From Simiduia litorea (GTDB lineage: Bacteria; Pseudomonadota; Gammaproteobacteria; Pseudomonadales; Cellvibrionaceae): a stretch of DNA of 64,000 bases. Below, piece after piece: positions 35,269 through 42,824 of this stretch (its first letter is position 1; each line of letters opens with the position of its first letter). Position numbers and translations under genes: made by a program. The stretch lies in the NCBI RefSeq assembly GCF_042853465.1, contig NZ_AP031497.1, forward strand, positions 1,612,001 to 1,676,000, in the 5' to 3' direction. The notes under the pieces were generated by a model. The model made no database searches, had not been told where the DNA came from, and was given only the letters and a program-made list of their open reading frames with translations.

Positions 35269-37234
35269 GATCGGTCACTTCGCGCTCATTTTAGCGCTGG
35301 GCCTCGCGCTGTTCTTATCGACTATTCCATTAATTGGTAGCTTTTCCGGGCGTGAATTGTTCATGCGCTCGGCGCCATCCCTCGCCACTGGCCTATTTGT
35401 TTTCGTCGCCATCGCGTTTGTTTGTTTGAGTCATGCTTTTTACATAGATGACTTTTCGGTTAAATATGTCGCGAATAATTCCAACAGCCTGTTGCCTTGG
35501 TATTTTAAACTCAGCGCCGTATGGGGTGGGCACGAAGGCTCGCTGTTGTTGTGGGTGCTGACTTTAACCCTCTGGACCTTTGCGGTCGCGTTGAAGTCCG
35601 GCCACATGCCAATGGATATGCGCGCCCGCGTCCTGTCGGTGATGGGCATGATAGCCGTAGGCTTTCTGTTATTTACCTTGCTCACATCCAATCCTTTCGA
35701 TCGGCTCTTGCCATCAGCACCTGGGCAGGGCAGCGACTTAAATCCGCTGTTGCAAGATTTCGGTTTGATCATTCACCCACCCATGCTTTATATGGGCTAT
35801 GTGGGCTTCTCTGTCAGCTTTGCTTTCGCCATTGCCACCTTGATTTCCGGTCGCTTAGATAGCGCCTGGGCGCGCTGGTCTCGGCCTTGGACTAATCTCG
35901 CTTGGGCCTTTCTCACGATTGGTATTGCTCTCGGTAGCTGGTGGGCTTATTACGAACTCGGCTGGGGCGGCTGGTGGTTCTGGGACCCAGTAGAAAATGC
36001 CTCCTTTATGCCTTGGCTAGTAGGTACGGCGTTGATTCACTCGCTGGCGGTTACCGAAAAGCGCGGTGTGTTTAAAAGTTGGACCCTATTGCTGGCCATC
36101 TTCGCTTTTTCCTTAAGCTTATTGGGTACCTTTTTGGTGCGCTCGGGTGTACTCACCTCGGTGCATGCTTTCGCCACAGACCCAGAGCGCGGTTTATTTA
36201 TTTTGGCCTTCTTGTTGGTCGTCATTGGCGGTTCACTCACGCTCTATGCGTTTCGAGCGCCGGCGGTTAAAAGCTCGGTCTCTTTCGTGGGACTTTCCCG
36301 TGAATGGTTTTTATTGGCGAATAATGTGCTGCTGATCGTGGTGCTCGCAACCGTGCTTTTGGGCACACTCTACCCGCTCATTGCCGATGCTCTAGGCTGG
36401 GGTAAAATTTCCGTTGGTCCACCGTACTTCAATGCTTTTTTCATACCCATTATGGGTGTTTTATGCGTGCTTTTAGCGATTGGACCCTTAACCCACTACA
36501 AGCGCACACCGTTAGAAAAACTCTTGCGTTGGTTGGCTTGGCCCTTCGCTGGTGCCTTGTTGCTCGGTGCTACCGTGCCTTGGTTGTATGAAACGCCTTA
36601 TCAATGGCAGGCGTCGGTCGCCGTTGCCATTGCCAGCTGGATGGTCTTGGCGGCGGTGCGCGACTTGCTCAATAAAACCCAGCATCAACACAGCTTTTTG
36701 CACGGCTTGCGTAGAATGCCGCTGAGTTTTTTCAGCATGCATTTAGCGCATCTGGGTATGGCTGTAACCCTGATGGGGGTGGCGTTTGTCTCAATTTACA
36801 GCGAAGAGCGCAACGTGCGTTTGTCGGCCGGTACGTCACTGGATATCGAAGGTTATCATTTCGAACTGGTTGAAATGCGCCAGCTGCGCGGGCCTAACTA
36901 TTTGGCAGACGAAGCGCATATTATCGTCTCCGCCGATGGTCAGCCTGTGGCGACTATGTACCCGCAAAAGCGTCGTTATCTTTCCGGCGGCAGCTTGATG
37001 ACGGAGGTCGCCATTGATGCCGGTATCTTCCGAGACCTATACGTTGCCTTGGGCGAACCGCTCGACAACGGCGACTGGGCGGTGCGCGTGCAGTTTAAGC
37101 CTTTCGTGCGCTGGATTTGGCTGGGGGCGATATTTATGTGCTTTGCCGGTGTGATGACACTCTGGGATAAGCGCTATCGATACCGTGTGTCAGAGCCTGC
37201 TAGCGCTGACGCGTCGGTGCCGGTCAAAGCTTAA
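35258..37234 (+). CDS. ccmF: Cytochrome c heme lyase subunit CcmF
   Basis: Large polytopic protein (658 aa, about 14 helices) that takes heme from CcmE and ligates it to apocytochrome c. The WWD motif GWGGWWFWDPVENASFMPWL sits near 230-250; histidine ligands flank it (LWGGHEGS near 90, HPPMLYMGYVG near 173). It starts inside the end of ccmE. Partner subunits CcmH and CcmI are not in the neighbourhood. Confidence 0.97.
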   Translation: MVPEIGHFALILALGLALFLSTIPLIGSFSGRELFMRSAPSLATGLFVFVAIAFVCLSHAFYIDDFSVKYVANNSNSLLPWYFKLSAVWGGHEGSLLLWVLTLTLWTFAVALKSGHMPMDMRARVLSVMGMIAVGFLLFTLLTSNPFDRLLPSAPGQGSDLNPLLQDFGLIIHPPMLYMGYVGFSVSFAFAIATLISGRLDSAWARWSRPWTNLAWAFLTIGIALGSWWAYYELGWGGWWFWDPVENASFMPWLVGTALIHSLAVTEKRGVFKSWTLLLAIFAFSLSLLGTFLVRSGVLTSVHAFATDPERGLFILAFLLVVIGGSLTLYAFRAPAVKSSVSFVGLSREWFLLANNVLLIVVLATVLLGTLYPLIADALGWGKISVGPPYFNAFFIPIMGVLCVLLAIGPLTHYKRTPLEKLLRWLAWPFAGALLLGATVPWLYETPYQWQASVAVAIASWMVLAAVRDLLNKTQHQHSFLHGLRRMPLSFFSMHLAHLGMAVTLMGVAFVSIYSEERNVRLSAGTSLDIEGYHFELVEMRQLRGPNYLADEAHIIVSADGQPVATMYPQKRRYLSGGSLMTEVAIDAGIFRDLYVALGEPLDNGDWAVRVQFKPFVRWIWLGAIFMCFAGVMTLWDKRYRYRVSEPASADASVPVKA

Positions 37235-37250
37235 TCTAAGGAATGTTATT

Positions 37251-37778
37251 TTGCAGCGCTTGAAATTATTTTTACCCTTACTTGTGTTCGTTATCTTGGC
37301 GGGTTTTTTGTGGCGAGGCTTGGCCTTAGATCCAGCGGCTATGCCCTCTGCGCTGCTGGATAAACCCATGCCGGTGTTTGCGCTACCAACCTTAGAGCGC
37401 GACACTGAAAAGGTCACCCAAGCCGTGTTTCAGGGCCAGGTAACTCTGTTAAACGTCTGGGCTACCTGGTGCATTTCTTGTCGCGTTGAGCACCCCTATT
37501 TGGTCAAGTTGGCCGAGCAGGGGGTTCGTATCATCGGCCTAAATTACAAAGATGATAGTGCCGAAGCGAAAAAGTGGCTGCAGACACTACACAACCCCTA
37601 TAGCTTCTCAATCATTGATGCCGATGGTCGCATGGGCTTAGATTTGGGTGTGTTTGGGGCGCCCGAAACCTATGTCGTCGATAAGCAGGGTGTTATTCGC
37701 TACAAGCATGTTGGTGTCGTGGATGAACGCGTTTGGCGGGAAAAATTACAGCCGCTTATGCAGCGCCTCGCAAATTAG
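37251..37778 (+). CDS. ccmG: Thiol:disulfide interchange protein CcmG/DsbE
   Basis: Membrane-tethered thioredoxin-like protein (175 aa) that keeps apocytochrome cysteines reduced for heme attachment. One N-terminal helix (about 5-22), then a thioredoxin fold with the active site WATWCISCRVEHP (Cys74, Cys77) and the cis-Pro motif GAPETYVVD. I chose TTG at 37251, with CTAAGGAA seven bases upstream; a longer open frame upstream overlaps ccmF and is not used. It is the last ccm gene here. Confidence 0.94.
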   Translation: MQRLKLFLPLLVFVILAGFLWRGLALDPAAMPSALLDKPMPVFALPTLERDTEKVTQAVFQGQVTLLNVWATWCISCRVEHPYLVKLAEQGVRIIGLNYKDDSAEAKKWLQTLHNPYSFSIIDADGRMGLDLGVFGAPETYVVDKQGVIRYKHVGVVDERVWREKLQPLMQRLAN

Positions 37779-37805
37779 GAGGCGGGTGGCTTAGCCGACA
37801 TTTAG

Positions 37806-37819
37806 TTGATCCTGATCAA
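37806..37819. promoter_or_regulatory. Perfect FNR/ANR box
   Basis: TTGAT-CCTG-ATCAA, an exact match to the FNR/ANR consensus TTGAT-N4-ATCAA. Its centre (37812.5) would be at -41.5 if transcription begins near 37854; a -10-like TACTCT sits at 37842-37847, and the ATG of the small gene follows at 37877. This is the class II activation geometry. Confidence 0.85.
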
Positions 37820-37876
37820 AACGTGCACGCCTTAACTTCGCTACTCTACAACCATGGTAATAGAGGAGTGAAGACT

Positions 37877-38020
37877 ATGTATATGGACGGTGTTGTGGCT
37901 TACGGGATCGTTATCGTTTTGGCAACCTGTGCTGTGGTTTGGTATGTTGGACGCTATGCCTATCGTCACTTCAAACAAGATTGTGAAGCGATAGACCACC
38001 CCAACACTGAGGCAAAGTAA
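37877..38020 (+). CDS. Small single-helix membrane protein under an FNR/ANR box (CcoM-like?)
   Basis: 47-residue protein: short N-terminus (MYMDGVVAYG), one hydrophobic helix (about 7-27), then a polar tail with HFKQDCEAIDHP. GAGGAG lies 10 bases before the ATG, and a perfect FNR/ANR box lies upstream, so it is probably a real gene induced at low oxygen. Its size, topology and opening pattern (M-aromatic-x-D-x-V-V-x-x-G) resemble, from memory, the small CcoM subunit of Pseudomonas cbb3 oxidase; I cannot verify that here. Another CcoQ-like or respiratory accessory peptide is possible. It is 98 bases after ccmG, which is consistent with a respiratory role. Confidence 0.7.
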   Translation: MYMDGVVAYGIVIVLATCAVVWYVGRYAYRHFKQDCEAIDHPNTEAK

Positions 38021-38231
38021 TCTGCAGCAGGCAGTTATAATTCTGACTGCGACATGACTAAATCTGCCTGAGTTGAGTATGGCGATACAAATCATTGCCA
38101 TACAACCTTTTCAGTAATGGCGTTCTGCTGTTACAGTTCCAGCTTTTATGTTCTCGAGCTTTGGCTATCGCGCTCGCCGCTTTGTGAGGTTGCGACGGCT
38201 TTTTATTATTAGAATAAAAGAAGTGGGGCAG

Positions 38232-38933
38232 ATGGCGAAGTTTATTCAAGAGTTTTCACAGGCATTAAGTGCTGAAGCGTGCCAGCATTTGATCAATAAA
38301 TTTGAGGCGTCTGGGCAGGCCAGTGCTGGGCAAACAGGGCAGGGTGTCGATCTTAGTAAAAAGCACAGCCTAGATTTAATGTTAAACGATCAAGCGGATT
38401 GGCAGCAGGAACTCAATACGCTAGAACAGATTACCTATCAAGGGTTGCTGCACTACGTAAAGCGCTTTCCTTCCATCATAGCCGGCGCTGTCTCACCCAC
38501 AGTATTAGACCCGAAAACCCAGCAGCCCACTCAAATTACGCACGCCAATATTACCCAGTTTGACGACGCGTTGTTGTTGAATGTGATTCGCAGTATTTAC
38601 CGGCTAGGTAGTATTAATTTACAAAAGTATTCGCAGGGTAAAGGCGGCTATCACCATTGGCACTCGGAAATTTATCCCCACCCTAGCGATCCTCAGCAAG
38701 ATAGTTTGCATAGAACCTTGGTGTTTATGTATTACCTAAATGGCGTGAGTGAGGGAGGCGAAACAGAGTTTATTTACCAGCAGGTAAAGCTAAAGCCGAC
38801 GGCCGGCAACTTAGTCTTATTTCCGGGGGGGTTTACCCATACCCATAAGGGCTGCGTGCCTATCAGTGAGGATAAATATATTTTGACCTCGTGGGTTTTA
38901 TTTCGGCCCGCAGCTCAACTTTATGGGCGCTGA
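38232..38933 (+). CDS. 2OG-Fe(II) oxygenase (prolyl-hydroxylase-like)
   Basis: 233-residue protein with a C-terminal double-stranded beta-helix of the 2-oxoglutarate/iron oxygenase class. Likely iron ligands are His144 and Glu146 in YHHWHSEIYPH and a distal His203 or His205 in GGFTHTHKG; the usual HxD is HxE here. The ESEGGET-type motif reads SEGGETEFIYQQ at about 173-184. The start at 38232 (MAKFIQEF) is preceded by AAGTGGGG. The target (protein side chain or small molecule) is unknown. It stands alone, convergent with the HxlR-type gene. Confidence 0.8.
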   Translation: MAKFIQEFSQALSAEACQHLINKFEASGQASAGQTGQGVDLSKKHSLDLMLNDQADWQQELNTLEQITYQGLLHYVKRFPSIIAGAVSPTVLDPKTQQPTQITHANITQFDDALLLNVIRSIYRLGSINLQKYSQGKGGYHHWHSEIYPHPSDPQQDSLHRTLVFMYYLNGVSEGGETEFIYQQVKLKPTAGNLVLFPGGFTHTHKGCVPISEDKYILTSWVLFRPAAQLYGR

Positions 38934-38965
38934 TAGTAAGTCGTCCGTGCGCCGCTACCGGATGA

Positions 38966-39892
38966 TTACAAAAAAGTAACGTCTTTTGTTGTAGCTGCGG
39001 TTTTGCAGTGTTTGCACTGTATCTCTATGCGCAATGGGCGGCCGCAAGGTTTATGAGCGGGCTCTATCAGCTCTGAAGTCACTTGGTATTCCATGCACAC
39101 CCATTGGCGTAGACTCATCACAATAGTGAAAAGTGATCGACCTTTTTCGGTCAGTAGATACTCCATGCGTACGGGGTTTTCTTGGTAAGGTTTACGCTCC
39201 AATACCTTGACCTCAACTAAATGATTTAGTCTTTGCGTCAGTATGTTTGTCGCGATATGCAGGTGTAATAAGAAATCATCGTACCGTTTTACGCCAAAAA
39301 ACGCGCATATTAACGTCAATAATGTCCACCTATCGCCAATGAGGTCGCTGATGGTGGCTAGGCTTTCATTCACCGCCACCGGTTTTTCTGTGGATCGAAC
39401 ACGCCTTTGTTTGGTCAGCGATTGCATCGCATCTATTTGTTGCGATGCATTCAATGCCTGCAAAGGTAATTGTATTTGATTGAGCTTTATGGGCAGGTTG
39501 CAGTGGCTGCAAACGGCTTCTGGTTCGAGCGTATGCTGGCAATTCACATGTTCTAATTTTGGTGGCAGCGGGTATGTGGGTTCTTGCTTGCACCACTGAT
39601 TTTCCCACTGCCAAGCCAGTAATGAGCTGGCAAATAAGCGTTTGCCTTTCTGGCTAAGAACATAGTCGTAGCGGTTGGCGGCATAGGCTTTTTTCTGCAG
39701 TACGCCTTCGGCAATTAATGCATCCAATCGACGGGTGAGGGTCGCTTTGCTTATGCCGCTTTGCTGGCGGAACGCTTCAAAGCGCGTGCAACCTAAGAAA
39801 GCATCTCGCAGTATCAGCAGCGCCCATCGATCGCCAATGACATCTAAGCCATGGGCGATGGTCGCGTTCACCATCAGTTGTTGTTGGGTCAT
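38966..39892 (-). CDS. Regulator with two HxlR-type winged-helix domains
   Basis: 308-residue protein with two HxlR domains in one chain: residues about 8-105 (DVIGDRWALLILRDAFLG, then SKATLTRRLDALIAEGVL) and about 178-275 (DLIGDRWTLLTLICAFFG, then ATNILTQRLNHLVEVKVL). Most HxlR proteins have one domain and dimerise, so this looks like a fused dimer. Cysteine pairs follow each domain (CQHTLEPEAVCSHC and CGRPLRIEIQCKHC), which could bind metal. It diverges from the carotenoid oxygenase gene, in whose leader three evenly spaced repeats occur. Local control of that operon is inferred. No strong ribosome site was seen at this ATG. Confidence 0.85.
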   Translation of the reverse strand: MTQQQLMVNATIAHGLDVIGDRWALLILRDAFLGCTRFEAFRQQSGISKATLTRRLDALIAEGVLQKKAYAANRYDYVLSQKGKRLFASSLLAWQWENQWCKQEPTYPLPPKLEHVNCQHTLEPEAVCSHCNLPIKLNQIQLPLQALNASQQIDAMQSLTKQRRVRSTEKPVAVNESLATISDLIGDRWTLLTLICAFFGVKRYDDFLLHLHIATNILTQRLNHLVEVKVLERKPYQENPVRMEYLLTEKGRSLFTIVMSLRQWVCMEYQVTSELIEPAHKPCGRPLRIEIQCKHCKTAATTKDVTFL

Positions 39893-39964
39893 AGAGGTTG
39901 ATATGTCCTGCGAGTAGGCCGAGTGAACCCTCGCGGCTGTGCCGTGGCTGAATTTTGTCAGGTG

Positions 39965-39992
39965 TTGACTTTCGCTGTTTTGGTATCATAAT
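39965..39992 (+). promoter_or_regulatory. Candidate promoter of the carotenoid oxygenase operon
   Basis: TTGACT at 39965-39970, 16-base spacer, CATAAT at 39987-39992. Transcription would begin near 39999, giving a leader of about 100 bases that contains the repeat array. Confidence 0.6.
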
Positions 39993-40052
39993 GCAAGCCA
40001 TGTGGTCTCGTAGTGCAAGTAATAAAGCGCAGTATGGCAAGCTAGGTGCTAT
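39987..40052 (+). repeat. Three direct repeats with a 22-bp period
   Basis: GCAAG occurs at 39993-39997, 40015-40019 and 40037-40041, exactly 22 bases apart, within a looser match (R-T-A-N-N-G-C-A-A-G). The first copy abuts the -10 of the candidate promoter. Two helical turns between copies would place bound proteins on one face of the DNA. They look like operator sites for the adjacent HxlR-type regulator; this is inference. Confidence 0.6.
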
Positions 40053-40098
40053 TGTCGTTTAGCTGGCTAACCTAATGGCCTGTTACAAGGAATTTAAG

Positions 40099-41574
40099 AT
40101 GCCCATTACCTATGAAAACACTGTTAAAACCAGCTTAAAGCCCAGTCGACATCCCTATCTAACAGGCCCGTGGCGCCCCAATGCGACTGAATTCACGGCG
40201 ACTGACTTAGAGGTTGTCGGTGAAATTCCCAAGGATATCGATGGCGTTTACGTGCGCAATACAGAAAATCCAGCGCAAGAGCCTTTAGGGCATTATCACC
40301 CGTTTGATGGCGATGGCATGCTCCATGTGATGTCGTTTAAGGACGGCAAGGCCGAATACCGCAATCGCTTTGTGCGCACCCGCGGCTTTAACGCAGAGCA
40401 AGAAGCGGGCGAAGCGTTATGGGCGGGCATCGCAAACAATCCGGCACTTTCCAAGCGCCCGGGCTGTGGTGCTCAGGGTTCGGTGAAAGACGCGTCCTCC
40501 ACGGACGTGGTTATACATGCTGGAAAAATACTGTCGACTTTTTGGCAATGTGGCGAAGGTTATCGATTAGATCCTTACACCTTGGAACAAGAAGGCACAG
40601 AAAGCTGGACGCCCTTGGAGGGTATTTCTGCGCATCCGAAGGTGGATGAGAAAACCGGCGAGCTGCTGTTTTTCAATTATTCAAAATACCCGCCGTACCA
40701 ACATTATGGCGTGGTGGACAAAAACAATAAGCTAGTGCATTACACGCCAGTGCCTTTGCCTGGCCCCCGCTTGCCGCACGACATGGCGTTTACGGAACAT
40801 TATTCTATCTTGGTAGACCTCCCCTTGTTTTGGGACCCGGAACTTTTGAAAGAAGGACGTCATCATGCGAAGTATTTTCCTGATATGCCCACGCGCTTTG
40901 CGATTTTGCCGCGCTTCGGCACGGCGGCAGATGTGCGTTGGTTCGAGGCTGCCCCCACCTATGTCTTGCACTGGATGAACGCCTACGAAGAGGGCGATGA
41001 AATCGTGTTGGATGGTTATTTCCAAGACCAGCCTGATCCGGAACCGATTGAAGGCTTGCCAAGAGCTGTGGGTAAAATGATGGCGAATATTGCTATCAAT
41101 TGTTTCGAGTCCAAATTGCATCGCTGGCGCTTTAACTTAAAAACAGGCGCCGTTGTTGAGCAGCGTCTAGATGATCGCGCACTCGAGTTCGGCACCTTTA
41201 ATCAGCAATATGCCGGCAGAAAATCACGCTATGTGTATTCCGTATGGGGTGAGCCAAATTGGTTTTTATTTTCTGGCTTGGTGAAACATGATCTAGAAAC
41301 GGGTGAGTCTTGGTCGCTTCCCTTTGGCGAACAGCGTTTTGGTAGCGAAGCGCCATTTGCGCCGCGGGTGAATGCTAAGGATGAAGACGACGGGTACCTT
41401 GTAAGCTTTATTACTGATATGAAAGCTGATCGTTCTGAGTGCGTCTTGATCGATGCAAAAAATATTGAAGCAGGCCCCGTTTGTCGAATTATATTACCCC
41501 ATCGAATTTGCAGTGGGACACACGCAACCTGGGCCAGTGGCGAGAGCATCCGCGCGGCGCAGGGTTTGGAATGA
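40099..41574 (+). CDS. Carotenoid oxygenase family dioxygenase
   Basis: Iron-dependent dioxygenase (491 aa) of the carotenoid/lignostilbene cleavage family, a seven-bladed propeller that splits a polyene or stilbene double bond. The expected four histidine ligands are in SAHPKVD, LPHDMAFTEH, YVLHWMNAYEEG and the C-terminal GTHATWAS. Other family landmarks: HPFDGDGMLH near residue 75 and HRWRFNLKTG near 340. I chose the ATG at 40099 because AAGGAA lies six bases upstream; an in-frame ATG at 40075 has no such site. It leads an operon with two thiolases, suggesting the product is degraded further via CoA esters. Substrate unknown. Confidence 0.88.
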   Translation: MPITYENTVKTSLKPSRHPYLTGPWRPNATEFTATDLEVVGEIPKDIDGVYVRNTENPAQEPLGHYHPFDGDGMLHVMSFKDGKAEYRNRFVRTRGFNAEQEAGEALWAGIANNPALSKRPGCGAQGSVKDASSTDVVIHAGKILSTFWQCGEGYRLDPYTLEQEGTESWTPLEGISAHPKVDEKTGELLFFNYSKYPPYQHYGVVDKNNKLVHYTPVPLPGPRLPHDMAFTEHYSILVDLPLFWDPELLKEGRHHAKYFPDMPTRFAILPRFGTAADVRWFEAAPTYVLHWMNAYEEGDEIVLDGYFQDQPDPEPIEGLPRAVGKMMANIAINCFESKLHRWRFNLKTGAVVEQRLDDRALEFGTFNQQYAGRKSRYVYSVWGEPNWFLFSGLVKHDLETGESWSLPFGEQRFGSEAPFAPRVNAKDEDDGYLVSFITDMKADRSECVLIDAKNIEAGPVCRIILPHRICSGTHATWASGESIRAAQGLE

Positions 41575-41595
41575 AGCGCGTTTTGGGGCGTTTTC

Positions 41596-42801
41596 ATGAT
41601 GTCTGAAGCCTATATTGTCGACGCGATTCGAATACCTCGGGCCAAGGCGCACCCGGTAAAGGGGGCTTATGCGAGCCTAAAGCCTGTGGATTTACTGAAG
41701 CCGTTGTACGACGCATTACTAGAGCGGAATGGTTTTGCCAGCGACGAAGTCGATCAAGTGATATTGGGTTGCTCCAGTCAGGTATCTGATCAAGGCGCAA
41801 ATATTGCAAAAATATCATCGCTTCACGCGGGCTGGGCTGACACCGTTTCGGGCATTACCTTAAGTAGCTTTTGTTGTTCCGGTCTCGATGCGGTTAATTT
41901 TGGTGCCAGTAAAATACGCTCGGGTATGGATTCCATTCTTGTTACCGGCGGCATTGAGCAGCTTAGCCGCGTGCACATGTTTGCCGATAAGGGGGCTTGG
42001 TACTCTGATCCTGCTGTGATGCAAAGCACGCGTTTTATGCATATGGGTTTGGCGGCAGATCTCATTGCATGTCGGGCTGGTTTTAGTCGACAACAACTTG
42101 ATGATCTCGCGCTTCAATCCCATCAGCGAGCACTAGTGGCGACGTCGGCGGGTTTTTTTAATCGCTCGCTGATTACACTTAAAGACGCTGATGGCAAGCC
42201 GTTATTAGCGGCGGATGATGCTATTCGTGCAACTGCTGATGAAACAACGCTTGCGGCTTTACCTGCAAGTTTTTCAGAGCAGTTAGCAATGGGGCAGGTA
42301 CAAGTTGATCGCGTTTACGCGCCTTTAACCTTGCAAGCATTACATTCGGCGGGCAATGCGCCAGCGTTGGTGGATGGCGCGTCATTGGTGCTCTTGGCCA
42401 ATGCCGAAAGCTGTCGACATAAAGGTTGGGCTAAGCGCGCCAAAGTGCAGTTCTTCGCCAATGCCAGCGATGAACCGGTGCAAATGTTAACGGGTCATCT
42501 TCGCGCTACAGAAAAATTATTACAGCGTACCGGGTTAAAGGTTTCCGATATCGACCTGTGGGAAGTGAATGAATCTTTCGCCGCCAGTGTGCTGCTGTAC
42601 CAACGTCATTTTTCCATCGATAACGATAAGTTGAATGTTAACGGTGGTGCTATCGCCATGGGTCATCCACTTGGCGCTACCGGGGGGAATCTCATTGGCA
42701 TGTTGTTGGACGAAATGGAGCGGCGGGATCTAAAACGGGGTATTGCTGCCATTTGTGGCGGCGCTGGTTTAGGTGTGGCAACGTTGATTACGCGGGAATA
42801 A
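41596..42801 (+). CDS. Thiolase family acetyl-CoA acyltransferase
   Basis: Full-length thiolase (401 aa). The nucleophile is Cys near residue 95 in SSFCCSGLDAVN (the second Cys of the pair aligns with the family nucleophile), the histidine is in GGAIAMGHPLGATG, and the C-terminal Gly-rich loop reads AAICGGAGLGVAT. It begins 21 bases after the carotenoid oxygenase (tandem ATG codons at 41596 and 41599) and is followed by a second thiolase after 23 bases. In context it would remove acetyl units from a CoA-activated cleavage product; no CoA ligase is adjacent, so activation must come from elsewhere. Confidence 0.9.
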   Translation: MMSEAYIVDAIRIPRAKAHPVKGAYASLKPVDLLKPLYDALLERNGFASDEVDQVILGCSSQVSDQGANIAKISSLHAGWADTVSGITLSSFCCSGLDAVNFGASKIRSGMDSILVTGGIEQLSRVHMFADKGAWYSDPAVMQSTRFMHMGLAADLIACRAGFSRQQLDDLALQSHQRALVATSAGFFNRSLITLKDADGKPLLAADDAIRATADETTLAALPASFSEQLAMGQVQVDRVYAPLTLQALHSAGNAPALVDGASLVLLANAESCRHKGWAKRAKVQFFANASDEPVQMLTGHLRATEKLLQRTGLKVSDIDLWEVNESFAASVLLYQRHFSIDNDKLNVNGGAIAMGHPLGATGGNLIGMLLDEMERRDLKRGIAAICGGAGLGVATLITRE

Positions 42802-42824
42802 AACTTTGAGGCGCAGGGATACTT

